Origin: Streptomyces nigrescens
GTDB taxonomy: Bacteria > Actinomycetota > Actinomycetes > Streptomycetales > Streptomycetaceae
Direction of reading: 5' to 3'
DNA: 64,000 nt
Assembly: GCA_024349765.1 (NCBI GenBank)
Contig: AP026073.1
Coordinates: 8,060,001 to 8,124,000, forward strand
The translations under genes and the position numbers were made by a program. This document shows positions 17,886 through 25,257 of this stretch, one piece after another (position 1 is the stretch's first letter; the number at the start of each line of letters is the position of its first letter). The notes beneath the pieces were generated by a model that worked only from the letters and a program-made list of their open reading frames with translations, was not told the origin of the DNA and ran no database searches.

Positions 17886-18787
17886 TGACCAGCGCCTCCG
17901 CCGCCCTCCCGCAGCCCGGCCGCGCCAAGGCCTTCCTGCGCCTCGTCATGATCGAGCACTCCGTCTTCGCGCTCCCCTTCGCCTACATCGCCTCCCTGAC
18001 CGCGATGTACCAGCGTGACAAGCGCATCGACTGGCTCCTGCTGCTCCTCGTCACCATCTGCATGGTCGGCCTGCGCACCTTCGCGATGGCCGCCAACCGG
18101 ATCATCGACCGCGAGATCGACGCCCGTAACCCCCGCACCGCCCACCGCGAACTCGTCACCGGCGCGGTCTCCGTGAAGTCCGCCTGGACCGGCGCCCTGA
18201 TCGCCCTCGCGGTCTTCCTCGGCGCGGCGGCCCTGCTCAACCCCCTCTGCCTGGCCCTCGCCCCGGTCGCCGTCGTGCCGATGGTGGTCTATCCGTACGG
18301 CAAGCGCTTCACCAACTTCCCCCAGGCCATCCTCGGCCTCGCCCAGGCCATGGGCCCGATCGGCGCCTGGATCGCCATCACCGGCACCTGGTCCTGGGAC
18401 GCCGTGATCCTCGGCCTCGCGGTCGGCATCTGGATCGGCGGCTTCGACCTGATCTACGCCTGCCAGGACGTCGACACCGACCGCGAGATCGGCGTCCGGT
18501 CCGTCCCGGCCCGCTTCGGCATCCCCGCCGCGATCTGGGGCGCCCGCGGCTGCCACCTCGTCACCACGGCACTCTTCGCCTGGTACGCACTGGCCACCGG
18601 CGCCGGCCCGTTCTTCTGGCTCGGCCTGCTGATCGTGGCGGCGGCTTTCCTCTACGAGCACACCATCGTCCGGCCGCACGACCTCACCCGCCTGAACCGG
18701 GCCTTCTTCCAGGTCAACGGCTTCATCGGCATCGCGCTGTTCGTGTGTGCGCTGCTGGACCTGGTGGTGCGGGGCTTGTCGGTCTGA
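17885..18787 (+). CDS. mqnP: UbiA-family prenyltransferase for menaquinone
   Basis: This 300-residue integral membrane protein should attach the polyprenyl chain to the naphthoate ring made by the futalosine pathway. The two Asp-rich Mg-diphosphate motifs of UbiA enzymes are present: NRIIDREIDARNPRT and YACQDVDTDREIG. About eight membrane helices follow the usual pattern. The start ATG at 17885 overlaps the mqnL stop, so translation is coupled. Its final codons begin a run of five imperfect tandem repeats that continues for over 100 bp beyond the stop. Confidence 0.93.
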   Translation: MTSASAALPQPGRAKAFLRLVMIEHSVFALPFAYIASLTAMYQRDKRIDWLLLLLVTICMVGLRTFAMAANRIIDREIDARNPRTAHRELVTGAVSVKSAWTGALIALAVFLGAAALLNPLCLALAPVAVVPMVVYPYGKRFTNFPQAILGLAQAMGPIGAWIAITGTWSWDAVILGLAVGIWIGGFDLIYACQDVDTDREIGVRSVPARFGIPAAIWGARGCHLVTTALFAWYALATGAGPFFWLGLLIVAAAFLYEHTIVRPHDLTRLNRAFFQVNGFIGIALFVCALLDLVVRGLSV

Positions 18788-18901
18788 ACCTGGTGGGGCG
18801 GGGCTGTCGGTCTGAACCTGGCGGTGCGGGGGCTGTCGGTCCGGACCTGGTGGTGCGGGGCTGTCGGCCCGGACCTGGTGGTGCGGGGCTGTCGGTCTGA
18901 G
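18757..18901. repeat. Five imperfect 28-30 bp copies of the mqnP 3' end
   Basis: The first unit encodes the last codons and TGA stop of mqnP. Four more units follow directly, all based on ACCTGGTGGTGCGGGGCTGT followed by CGGTCTGA or a variant. The stop triplet survives in units two and five. The units are non-coding downstream of the stop. Confidence 0.9.
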
Positions 18902-18921
18902 GTCGCTCTGACTTCCTTTCC

Positions 18922-18950
18922 GGCAACGATTACGGAGCGTAATTTGTTCC
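18922..18950. promoter_or_regulatory. 29-bp element A, shared with the menG upstream region
   Basis: The plus strand reads GGCAACGATTACGGAG, then CGTAATTTGTTCC. The same 29 bases occur in reverse orientation at 43236-43264 with only two differences. The core ATTACG-GAG-CGTAAT is a perfect inverted repeat here. Read on the minus strand it also fits GGAAC-N18-GTT, close to the SigR-type ECF promoter pattern GGAAT-N18-GTT. The site lies between mqnP and the convergent rhomboid gene. Confidence 0.7.
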
Positions 18951-19009
18951 GGAGGGTGATGGGGTCTTCGCCGTGAGTGAGGGCTAGCTGTGTGGGCTGT
19001 GAGTGAGGG

Positions 19010-19675
19010 CTAGTTGAGTGGGGGGAGTGAGGGGCTCGACAGGGCGGGGTGGGGGCGGGTGCGGAGGGTGAAGGCCGCGGTGATGCCGCCCAGGAGGCCG
19101 AAGAGGTGGGCCTGCCAGCTGACCTGGCCGGCGGTCATCGGGAGGGCGCCCCAGAGGATCGAGCCGTAGACCGCGCCGACGGCGAGGCCGATGACGATGT
19201 CGAGGGGGGAGCGCTCGATGAAGCCGCGCACCAGGAGATAGCCGAAGAGTCCGAAGATGACGCCGGAGGCGCCCGCGGTGTTGCTGCCGGGTGCGGCGGT
19301 GAGCCAGACGCCGAGGCCGCTGGCGAGGATGATCAGGAGGACGACGACCAGGAAGCGGCGGATGCCGCTGCGCAGGGCGGCGAGGAAGCCGAGCACAAGC
19401 AACGGCAGGGTGTTGGCTGCGAGGTGGCCGAAGCCGAAGTGCAGGAAGGCGGCCGGTACGACGTCGACGAGCTCGGAGGGCTCGCGCGGCTGTATGCCGA
19501 AGGTGTCCAGGGCGCCGCCGGTGATGACGTCGACGCCTTCCAGCAGCCAGAGCAGCGCGACCCAGCCCAGCATCAGCGCCAGGCACGTCGCCAGCTTGGC
19601 CCGTCCTTGTTGCATCCCGGTGCGCCCTGTCGCTGTCATCCCTGTCCGCCCGTCATCGCGTCCCGTCCCCGTCAT
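19010..19675 (-). CDS. Rhomboid family intramembrane serine protease
   Basis: The 221-residue product is a rhomboid protease that cleaves transmembrane segments of other proteins. The catalytic Ser137 lies in GASGVIFG and its partner His190 in WQAHLFG. The conserved loop motif with His79, His84 and Asn88 is FLHFGFGHLAAN. About six membrane helices are present. The start is uncertain because the N-terminus runs into a 19-bp tandem array that offers an ATG in every unit. ATG 19675 has AGGA five bases upstream; ATG 19639 and 19615 would remove 12 and 20 residues. The 15-base sequence around its stop codon is repeated 26 bp downstream (18973-18987). It sits convergent to mqnP and divergent from mqnM. 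Confidence 0.9.
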   Translation of the reverse strand: MTGTGRDDGRTGMTATGRTGMQQGRAKLATCLALMLGWVALLWLLEGVDVITGGALDTFGIQPREPSELVDVVPAAFLHFGFGHLAANTLPLLVLGFLAALRSGIRRFLVVVLLIILASGLGVWLTAAPGSNTAGASGVIFGLFGYLLVRGFIERSPLDIVIGLAVGAVYGSILWGALPMTAGQVSWQAHLFGLLGGITAAFTLRTRPHPALSSPSLPPLN

Positions 19676-19807
19676 TGCGTCCTGTCCCCGTCATCGCGTC
19701 CCGTCCCCGTCATCGCGTCCTGTCCCCGTCATTGCGTCCTGTCCCCGTCATGGCGTCCCGTTCCCGTCATCGAGTCCCGCCCCGTCGTCGAGTCCCGCCC
19801 CCGTCAT
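19652..19807. repeat. Eight 19-bp tandem repeats carrying RBS-ATG cassettes on the minus strand
   Basis: About eight imperfect 19-bp units run through the gap between the rhomboid and mqnM genes. On the minus strand a unit reads GGGGACAGGACGCAATGAC or a close variant, so many units contain an AGGA-like sequence four bases before an ATG. Because 19 is not a multiple of three, successive ATGs fall in different frames. The rhomboid start lies in the first unit. Confidence 0.85.
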
Positions 19808-19921
19808 CCGGTCATTCGTCCGGTAGCCGTCACGGTTGCCCGTTCTGCTCCCGCTCGGCCCCACCTCACAGCTAAGAACGGCCATGACCGGGTTCCTGGT
19901 TCCGCCGGATAGGCTCGATGC

Positions 19922-20770
19922 GTGGAGCCGCCGCACAACAACACCAGTCACGACACGAGTCGCCACGTCCGTCAGGACGCCCCTCATGACGCCTCCCAAG
20001 ACGCCCGAGACGACACCGGCCGGGACGACCGGCGCGAAACCGGCCTGGACGACCGACCCGACACCGGCCGGCCGGGCGCCGAGCGTCGTCGGCCCTGGGT
20101 GGTCGGGATTTCCGGGGCGTCCGGGACGCCGTATGCGGCGTCCGTGCTGCGCGGGCTGCTCGCTGCCGGGGAGGCGGTGGACCTGGTCGTGAGCCGGGCG
20201 TCGCGGCTGACGTTGCTGGATGAGACCGGGATCGCGTTCCGGGACGCGCATTGGCGTGCCGACCTGCGGGAATGGCTGGCGCGCGGGGCGGACGGGAAGC
20301 CGGGGACGTTTCCGGTGACCGACGCGGAGCTGGCGCGGGTGCGCTACTGGGCGGCCGGGGATCTGGCGGCGGGCCCGTCGTCGGGTTCGTACCCGGTGAA
20401 GGGGATGCTGATCGTCCCCGCCAGTACGGCGTGCGTGGCCGGGGTGGCGCTGGGGTTGTCGAAGGACCTGCTGCAGCGGGTGGCGAGCGTGACGCTCAAG
20501 GAGCGGCGCCGGCTGGTGGTCGCGGTGCGGGAGACTCCGCTGAACGGTCCGACGCTGAAGCATCTGGTGACGCTGGACGAGGCGGGCGCGATCGTGCTGC
20601 CCGCCTCGCCGGCGTTCTACGCGGGGGCGACGCACATCCAGGATCTGGTGGATTTCGTCGCGGGCCGGGTGCTCGATGCGGCGGAGGTGCCGCACGGGTT
20701 GTACCGGCGCTGGGAGGGGGAGCTTCGGGGTGGCTCCAAGGATCAGGAGGAGGCCCCGGACGCTCCTTAG
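19922..20770 (+). CDS. mqnM: UbiX-type flavin prenyltransferase
   Basis: UbiX-type enzymes prenylate FMN to make the cofactor required by UbiD decarboxylases such as mqnL. The flavoprotein fold is recognisable from VVGISGASGTPYAASVLRGLL (beginning near residue 61), GSYPVKGMLIVPASTACVAGVALGLSKDLLQR, LKERRRLVVAVRETPLN and LPASPAFYAGATHIQDLVDFVAGRVLD. The first 58 residues are a highly charged Asp/Arg/His tail absent from most homologues. GTG 19922 stands six bases after a TAGGCT box (19910-19915), which suggests a leaderless message and supports this start. A later GTG just before the fold is possible. Its stop overlaps a small convergent gene. Confidence 0.92.
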   Translation: MEPPHNNTSHDTSRHVRQDAPHDASQDARDDTGRDDRRETGLDDRPDTGRPGAERRRPWVVGISGASGTPYAASVLRGLLAAGEAVDLVVSRASRLTLLDETGIAFRDAHWRADLREWLARGADGKPGTFPVTDAELARVRYWAAGDLAAGPSSGSYPVKGMLIVPASTACVAGVALGLSKDLLQRVASVTLKERRRLVVAVRETPLNGPTLKHLVTLDEAGAIVLPASPAFYAGATHIQDLVDFVAGRVLDAAEVPHGLYRRWEGELRGGSKDQEEAPDAP

Positions 20771-20901
20771 CGCTTCTTCGCCGCGGCGGCGCGCCCGAAG
20801 AGGCGCCGGGCCCGCGGTTCGGCGAGCTTGTGGGCACGTGAACGATTGGCCTGGTCCTGCAGCTCGCGCATGCGGGCGTAGGCCATCTCGATCGAGTACA
20901 C
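20767..20901 (-). CDS. Small basic protein, 44 residues
   Basis: This short reading frame starts with GTG 20901 and has AGGAG eight bases upstream, a near-ideal Shine-Dalgarno. The product begins MYSIEMAYARMRELQDQANR and ends RRLFGRAAAAKKR. It is amphipathic, helical and strongly basic, with no cysteines or membrane segment. Small helical proteins of this look are common in Streptomyces, but I cannot assign a function. Its stop overlaps the mqnM stop by three bases in convergent orientation, and it is divergent from the AsnC gene. Confidence 0.7.
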   Translation of the reverse strand: MYSIEMAYARMRELQDQANRSRAHKLAEPRARRLFGRAAAAKKR

Positions 20902-21020
20902 GGTGACAACTCCTGTGAGATCGTCTTTGATCGCTTGAAAATCGCAGGGACTAGGCCCTGTGTGCCTTAGATTCTACATGCAGAACTCGAAAATGCGTAA
21001 AGATTGGAAGGCTTGAGGGC
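20902..21020. promoter_or_regulatory. AT-rich divergent promoter region, small gene / AsnC
   Basis: This gap is far less GC-rich than its surroundings and must drive both genes. It contains TAGATTCTA (a short palindrome near 20970) and TTCT-ACATGC-AGAA, the kind of symmetric A/T-rich sites that Lrp/AsnC proteins use for autoregulation. A possible minus-strand -10 is TAGAAT in the same place. Exact promoter boxes are uncertain. Confidence 0.45.
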
Positions 21021-21479
21021 ATGGACGCGGTGGATAGGCAGCTCATCCAGGCGCTGCGCGAGAACGGCCGGGCCTCGTATGCGGAGCTCGGCCGGCTCGT
21101 CGGCCTCTCCGGGCCCAGCGTCACCGACCGGATCAACCGCCTCGAAGCGGCCGGAGTGATCACCGGTTACCGCGCGACGGTCGACGCCGCCTCGCTCGGC
21201 CTCGGCGTCACCGCCCTGGTCGGCATCTCGCTGTCGGACGCGGCCGACCACGAGGACGTGGCCCGCCGGCTGCGCGACCTCGAAGAGATCGAGGACTGCT
21301 GGTTCATCGCCGGCGACGACTCGTACATGCTCAAGGTCCGGGTGGGCGACGTGGACGGGCTGGAGCGCACCATCCGGCGGCTGTCCGGCACCAAGGGCGT
21401 CTCCCGTACGCGCACCACGATCGTGCTGTCCACCAAGTGGGAGAACCGCGTCGGGGAACTGCCCGAAGAGGCCGAGTAG
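21021..21479 (+). CDS. Lrp/AsnC family transcriptional regulator
   Basis: The 152-residue product has the standard two-part layout: an N-terminal winged helix (LIQALRENGRASYAELGRLVGLSGPSVTDRINRLEAAGVI, residues about 8-50) and a C-terminal RAM effector domain (residues about 70-145) with the conserved GDDSYMLKVRVGDVDGLE turn. Such proteins form octamers and sense amino acids or related acids. It sits between mqnM and mqnE, both menaquinone genes, so a role in that pathway or in autoregulation is plausible but unproven. Confidence 0.92.
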   Translation: MDAVDRQLIQALRENGRASYAELGRLVGLSGPSVTDRINRLEAAGVITGYRATVDAASLGLGVTALVGISLSDAADHEDVARRLRDLEEIEDCWFIAGDDSYMLKVRVGDVDGLERTIRRLSGTKGVSRTRTTIVLSTKWENRVGELPEEAE

Positions 21480-21703
21480 GACGACGGGGGAGGCGGCGGG
21501 CGCGAGCGAGCCCCCGGGGCCGCCCTCGGCCCCGGACCTACCCCGGCCGGCGGCCGCCCGCGGACACGCCGCCCGCGGGCGGGTGCGCCAAGGGCGCCCC
21601 GTCCGCGCCGATTACGGGGGAGTACGCTCGACGAAGCCCGTTTCCGGCACCGAGACCGTGCCGCGGGTCGGCACAGATACGGCAGAGACTGGGAGGCGAC
21701 CGG

Positions 21704-22879
21704 ATGGCTGCGTCGATGGATGTGGGCCTCAAGCGTGAGCTGGAGGCGAAGGTCCACGCCGGGGAGCGGCTGACCCGCGAGGACGGTATCGCCCTCTACG
21801 AGTGCGACGACCTGGCCTGGCTGGGCGGTCTCGCCCACGAGGTGCGCACCCGCAAGAACGGTGACGTCGTCCACTTCAACGTCAACCGTCACCTCAACAT
21901 GACGAACGTGTGCACCGCCTCCTGCGCGTACTGCTCCTTCCAGCGCAAGCCGGGCGAGAAGGACGCGTACACGATGCGCATCGAGGAGGCCGTTCGCCTC
22001 GCCAAGGCGATGGAGAACGAGAACCTCACCGAGCTGCACATCGTCAACGGCCTGCACCCGACCCTGCCGTGGCGCTACTACCCGCGCTCGCTGCGCGAGT
22101 TGAAGAAGGCGCTGCCGAACGTCTCCCTGAAGGCGTTCACCGCGACGGAGATCCACCACTTCGAGACCATCTCGGGCCTGTCCGCCTCGGAGATCCTCGA
22201 CGAGCTGATCGACGCGGGCCTGGAGTCGCTCACCGGCGGCGGTGCCGAGATCTTCGACTGGGAGGTCCGGCAGCACATCGTCGACCACCGCACCCACTGG
22301 GAGGACTGGTCGCGGATCCACCGCCTGGCGCACGAGAAGGGCCTCAAGACCCCCTCGACGATGCTCTACGGGCACATCGAGGAGCCCCGGCACCGCGTCG
22401 ACCACGTGCTGCGGCTGCGTGAACTCCAGGACGAGACCGGCGGTTTCCAGGTCTTCATCCCGCTGCGCTACCAGCACGACTTCGTCGACATGCAGGACGG
22501 CAAGGTCCGCAACCGGCTCCAGGCGCGCACGACCATGGCCACCGGCGCCGAGGCGCTGAAGGTCTTCGCGGTCTCCCGCCTCCTCTTCGACAACGTCCCG
22601 CACGTCAAGTGCTTCTGGGTGATGCACGGTCTGCAGACCACCCAGCTCGCGCTGCAGCACGGTGCGGACGACATGGACGGCTCGGTCGTCGAGTACAAGA
22701 TCACGCACGACGCGGACAACTACGGCACGCCGAACAAGCTGACCCGCGAGGACCTGCTGGAGCTGATCCGCGACGCCGGTTTCCGGCCCGTCGAGCGCAA
22801 CACCCGCTACGAGGCGATCCGCGAGTACCCGGGCCCGGACCCGGACCGCCGCGAGTCGCCCCAGCCGATGCGCGTCTGA
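21704..22879 (+). CDS. mqnE: Aminofutalosine synthase (radical SAM)
   Basis: MqnE joins the enolpyruvyl product of chorismate dehydratase (MqnA) to adenosine by radical SAM chemistry, giving aminofutalosine. The cluster-binding CX3CX2C is at Cys70, Cys74 and Cys77 (NVCTASCAYCSFQRK). Further family features are VNGLHPTLPWRYYPRSLRELK and LTGGGAEIFDWEVRQ. ATG 21704 is preferred over the longer open frame because GGGAGG lies seven bases upstream and the product (391 residues) has the family length. The gene is followed by a clear hairpin. It is close to mqnM and mqnP but appears to be its own transcript. Confidence 0.96.
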   Translation: MAASMDVGLKRELEAKVHAGERLTREDGIALYECDDLAWLGGLAHEVRTRKNGDVVHFNVNRHLNMTNVCTASCAYCSFQRKPGEKDAYTMRIEEAVRLAKAMENENLTELHIVNGLHPTLPWRYYPRSLRELKKALPNVSLKAFTATEIHHFETISGLSASEILDELIDAGLESLTGGGAEIFDWEVRQHIVDHRTHWEDWSRIHRLAHEKGLKTPSTMLYGHIEEPRHRVDHVLRLRELQDETGGFQVFIPLRYQHDFVDMQDGKVRNRLQARTTMATGAEALKVFAVSRLLFDNVPHVKCFWVMHGLQTTQLALQHGADDMDGSVVEYKITHDADNYGTPNKLTREDLLELIRDAGFRPVERNTRYEAIREYPGPDPDRRESPQPMRV

Positions 22880-22893
22880 GGACGTCTCCCGGT

Positions 22894-22921
22894 CTCCGGG
22901 CCCCTCGGTGGGGGCCCGGAG
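22894..22921 (+). terminator. Terminator hairpin after mqnE
   Basis: CTCCGGGCCCC (22894-22904) pairs perfectly with GGGGCCCGGAG (22911-22921) around a TCGGTG loop, fifteen bases after the mqnE stop. No T-run follows, as is usual in Streptomyces. Confidence 0.8.
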
Positions 22922-23044
22922 GCCCAGGACAGGGGTGCGAAGCCAGGTGCAAAGCCGTGCGGCAGGGGCCCGGAAGATCGCCCCTTCCGTTGTGCTTGAC
23001 TGGAGGCGACCCTTTCGGTTGCCGTTGAGAAGAAGGTCCCGTCC

Positions 23045-23335
23045 GTGAGTAGCCACAAGTTCGCCACGCTCCGCTACACCGCCCTTCGCCTCGGCCTGTT
23101 CGTCGCCTGCTTCGCGGTGGTGTGGGTGCTGGCCTACTTCCGGATCATCCCGCTCGCGGTGGGCGCGGCGAACACCGTCTGGATGCTGCTGCTCTCCATC
23201 GTGATCTCCGCGCCGCTCAGCTTCGTGCTGCTGCGCAAGCAGCGGGACGCGATGTCCGAGCAGCTCGTCGCCAAGGTCGACCGCCAGCGTGAGCGCATCG
23301 CGGCCAACGCGGGCCAGGAGGACGACCTCGTCTGA
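23045..23335 (+). CDS. DUF4229 small membrane protein
   Basis: The 96-residue product has two membrane helices (LGLFVACFAVVWVLAYFRI and TVWMLLLSIVISAPLSFVLL), followed by a basic helical tail (KQRDAMSEQLVAKVDRQRERI). This is the DUF4229 layout found across actinobacteria. Function unknown. GTG 23045 has GAAGAAGG upstream at workable spacing. In Streptomyces it sits near the menaquinone genes, which makes a respiratory or envelope role possible, but nothing in the sequence proves that. Confidence 0.85.
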   Translation: MSSHKFATLRYTALRLGLFVACFAVVWVLAYFRIIPLAVGAANTVWMLLLSIVISAPLSFVLLRKQRDAMSEQLVAKVDRQRERIAANAGQEDDLV

Positions 23336-23437
23336 GGCCGCCGCCCGGCGTCCCTCCAGTGGCGCCCGTGGCCGTGGACACCCGTGGCCGTGCGGCCCCC
23401 TGGCCGTGAGACACCTCACGCCCCCTCATCCGTCCGG

Positions 23438-23479
23438 CAGGCGCCGGTCCGTGGAGCTCCCTCCACGGACCGGCGCCTG
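23438..23479. terminator. Perfect 19-bp stem terminator after the DUF4229 gene
   Basis: CAGGCGCCGGTCCGTGGAG (23438-23456) and its exact reverse complement (23461-23479) flank a CTCC loop. This is the most stable hairpin seen between genes here and isolates the upstream gene from the leader-peptide promoter that follows. Confidence 0.92.
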
Positions 23480-23532
23480 TCGCGTTGTTGACGCCCGTTC
23501 CGCCGCCGGCTCCCCGGGGATCCCTCATGGAA

Positions 23533-23583
23533 CTCAAAGATTTTCTTTGGGTTCCTCAAAGTTTGAGTGTTAACGTACTTGTC
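23533..23583 (+). promoter_or_regulatory. Leaderless promoter with two palindromes before the leader peptide
   Basis: This A/T-rich island contains TTGGGT (23547-23552), an 18-bp spacer and TAACGT (23571-23576), seven bases before an ATG, the spacing expected for a leaderless transcript. Two perfect palindromes overlap it: CAAAGA-TTT-TCTTTG (23535-23549) and CTCAAA-G-TTTGAG (23555-23567). CTCAAAG also occurs twice as a direct repeat 22 bp apart. An activator or repressor dimer probably binds here. Confidence 0.65.
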
Positions 23584-23688
23584 ATGAAGACAGCAGCCGC
23601 GCCTCCGTCCCCCATGAGCGTTCCGCTCGTGGCGCGCCTGCACGTCGATCTTTGCCGCTGTATGTCCGCGGCCTGTCGTCGCCGCTGA
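23584..23688 (+). CDS. Cysteine-containing leader peptide, 34 residues
   Basis: The small reading frame begins MKTAAAPPSPMSVPLVARLH and ends VDLCRCMSAACRRR, with Cys24, Cys26 and Cys31 close to the stop. Actinobacterial leader peptides of this type (a HVDLxRxxSAxCR-like tail) are known upstream of sulfur and cysteine genes, where ribosome stalling at Cys codons controls downstream expression. The ATG lies seven bases from a -10 box, so it should be translated from the 5' end of the mRNA. It ends 95 bases before a DAACS-family symporter. I infer a cysteine-responsive attenuator; I could not draw a convincing terminator/antiterminator pair in the gap. Confidence 0.72.
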   Translation: MKTAAAPPSPMSVPLVARLHVDLCRCMSAACRRR

Positions 23689-23782
23689 CCGACCTCATCC
23701 AGCGGCCGGAGATCCTGCCTCTTCCGTACGGACCTCCTGGCGCTCTTTCACGCCGTTTCCCGACGCCTTATCTGTCCCCGGA

Positions 23783-25132
23783 GTGTGTCCGTTGTCCACG
23801 TCGTCCGTGCCGTCCACGAAGACGCCGAAGTCCTCCCGCATACCCAAGGTCCCGTTCTGGGCCCAGATCCTGGCGGGTCTCGCCCTGGGTGTGCTGCTCG
23901 GCTGGACAGCCAAGAGCAATGACCTCGGCTGGCTCACCTCGACGCTCCAGCACATCGGCGACCTCTTCGTCCAGCTGCTGAAGCTGGCCGTCGCCCCGCT
24001 GGTGTTCTTCGCGATCCTGGTGTCGATCACCAACCTGCGGCAGGTCAACAACGCCGCCCGGCTCGCCACCCGCACCCTGCTGTGGTTCATGGCCACGTCG
24101 CTGATCGCGGTGGCGATCGGCCTGGCCATCGGCCTGCTCACCCACCCCGGCGCGGGCACCGGCCTCACCCCCAAGGACGGCAAGCTCCCCGAGCACGCCG
24201 GCTCCTGGATCGACTTCCTGACCGGCATCGTCCCGACGGACGTCATCACCCCGTTCACCGAGCTGAACGTCCTGCAGATCGTCTTCATGGCGGCCGTCGC
24301 CGGTATCGCGGCGCTCCAGCTCGGCGAGAAGGCCGAGCCGGTCCTGAAGCTCAGCCGCTCGGTCCTCGAACTGCTGCAGAAGGCCCTGTGGTGGGTCATC
24401 CGCCTCGCCCCGATCGGCACCGTCGGCCTCATCGGCAACGCCATCGCGACGTACGGCTGGAACCTGATCGGCAAGTACGCGACCTTCACCGTCGACATCT
24501 ACGTCGGCTGCGCGATCGTCCTCTTCGGCGTCTACCCGCTGCTGCTGGCGACGGTCGCCAAGGCCAACCCGCTGCAGTTCTTCCGCGGCGCCTGGCCCGC
24601 CATCCAGCTGGCCTTCGTCTCCCGCTCCTCGGTCGGCACCATGCCGGTCACCCAGCAGGTCACCGAGCGCCTCGGCGTGCCGCGCGAGTACGCCTCCTTC
24701 GCGGTGCCGTTCGGCTCGACGACCAAGATGGACGGCTGCGCCTCGATCTACCCGGCGATCGCCGCGATCTTCATCGCCCAGATCTTCGACGTCCACCTCG
24801 CCGTCGGCGACTACGTCCTGATCGCGTTCGTCTCCGTCATCGGCTCGGCCGCCACCGCCGGCCTCACCGGCGCCACGGTCATGCTGACCCTGACCCTCTC
24901 CACCCTGGGCCTGCCCCTGGAGGGCGTCGGTCTGCTGATGGCCATCGACCCGATCCTGGACATGATGCGGACGGCCACGAACGTCGCCGGCCAGTCGGTC
25001 ATCCCGATCCTGGTCTCCGCCAAGGAGAAGATCCTGGACCGCGAGGCGTACAACAGCGCCAAGAGCATCAGCCTGACCGCGGCCACTGCTCCTGACACGG
25101 AGGAGAAGGTCGCCGTGCCGGCTGCCGCATAG
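23783..25132 (+). CDS. Dicarboxylate/amino acid:cation symporter (DAACS), possibly cystine
   Basis: The 449-residue product belongs to the glutamate/dicarboxylate/TcyP transporter family. Signatures include the Ser-rich re-entrant loop SRSSVGTMPVTQQV, GSTTKMDGCASIYPAIAAIFIAQ (the NMDGT-like motif, here KMDGC), and GSAATAGLTGATVMLTLTLSTLGLPLEG. Eight membrane segments plus two hairpins are expected. GTG 23783 gives the longest form. TTG 23792 has GGAG at ideal spacing (23780-23783) and may be the real start. The Cys-bearing leader peptide upstream suggests L-cystine as substrate, as for Bacillus TcyP, instead of C4-dicarboxylate; this is inference. Confidence 0.88.
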   Translation: MCPLSTSSVPSTKTPKSSRIPKVPFWAQILAGLALGVLLGWTAKSNDLGWLTSTLQHIGDLFVQLLKLAVAPLVFFAILVSITNLRQVNNAARLATRTLLWFMATSLIAVAIGLAIGLLTHPGAGTGLTPKDGKLPEHAGSWIDFLTGIVPTDVITPFTELNVLQIVFMAAVAGIAALQLGEKAEPVLKLSRSVLELLQKALWWVIRLAPIGTVGLIGNAIATYGWNLIGKYATFTVDIYVGCAIVLFGVYPLLLATVAKANPLQFFRGAWPAIQLAFVSRSSVGTMPVTQQVTERLGVPREYASFAVPFGSTTKMDGCASIYPAIAAIFIAQIFDVHLAVGDYVLIAFVSVIGSAATAGLTGATVMLTLTLSTLGLPLEGVGLLMAIDPILDMMRTATNVAGQSVIPILVSAKEKILDREAYNSAKSISLTAATAPDTEEKVAVPAAA

Positions 25133-25154
25133 CCTGAGCCGGTTGCTTTTCCCC

Positions 25155-25187
25155 CTGCGCCCCGACCTCCTTGAGGTCGGGGCGCAG
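25155..25187. terminator. Bidirectional terminator between symporter and marR
   Basis: CTGCGCCCCGACCTC (25155-25169) pairs perfectly with GAGGTCGGGGCGCAG (25173-25187) around a 3-base loop, directly after the symporter stop. A TTTT run precedes it on the plus strand, which becomes an A-rich/T-rich flank for the convergent direction. Confidence 0.88.
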
Positions 25188-25257
25188 CCGTTTCCGCCTC
25201 GTCTGCCGGCCGGGCTCTGTCGGCTCTCTGCTCTCCGGCTCCTCGCGTCGCGCGCGC

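Noticed and set aside
19652-19807. Possible CRISPR array
   Set aside because: The 19-bp units are contiguous with no unique spacers, and no cas genes are nearby.
23689-23782. Classic terminator/antiterminator pair between the Cys leader and the symporter
   Set aside because: I found only short stems of about four base pairs, not enough to claim an attenuator structure.
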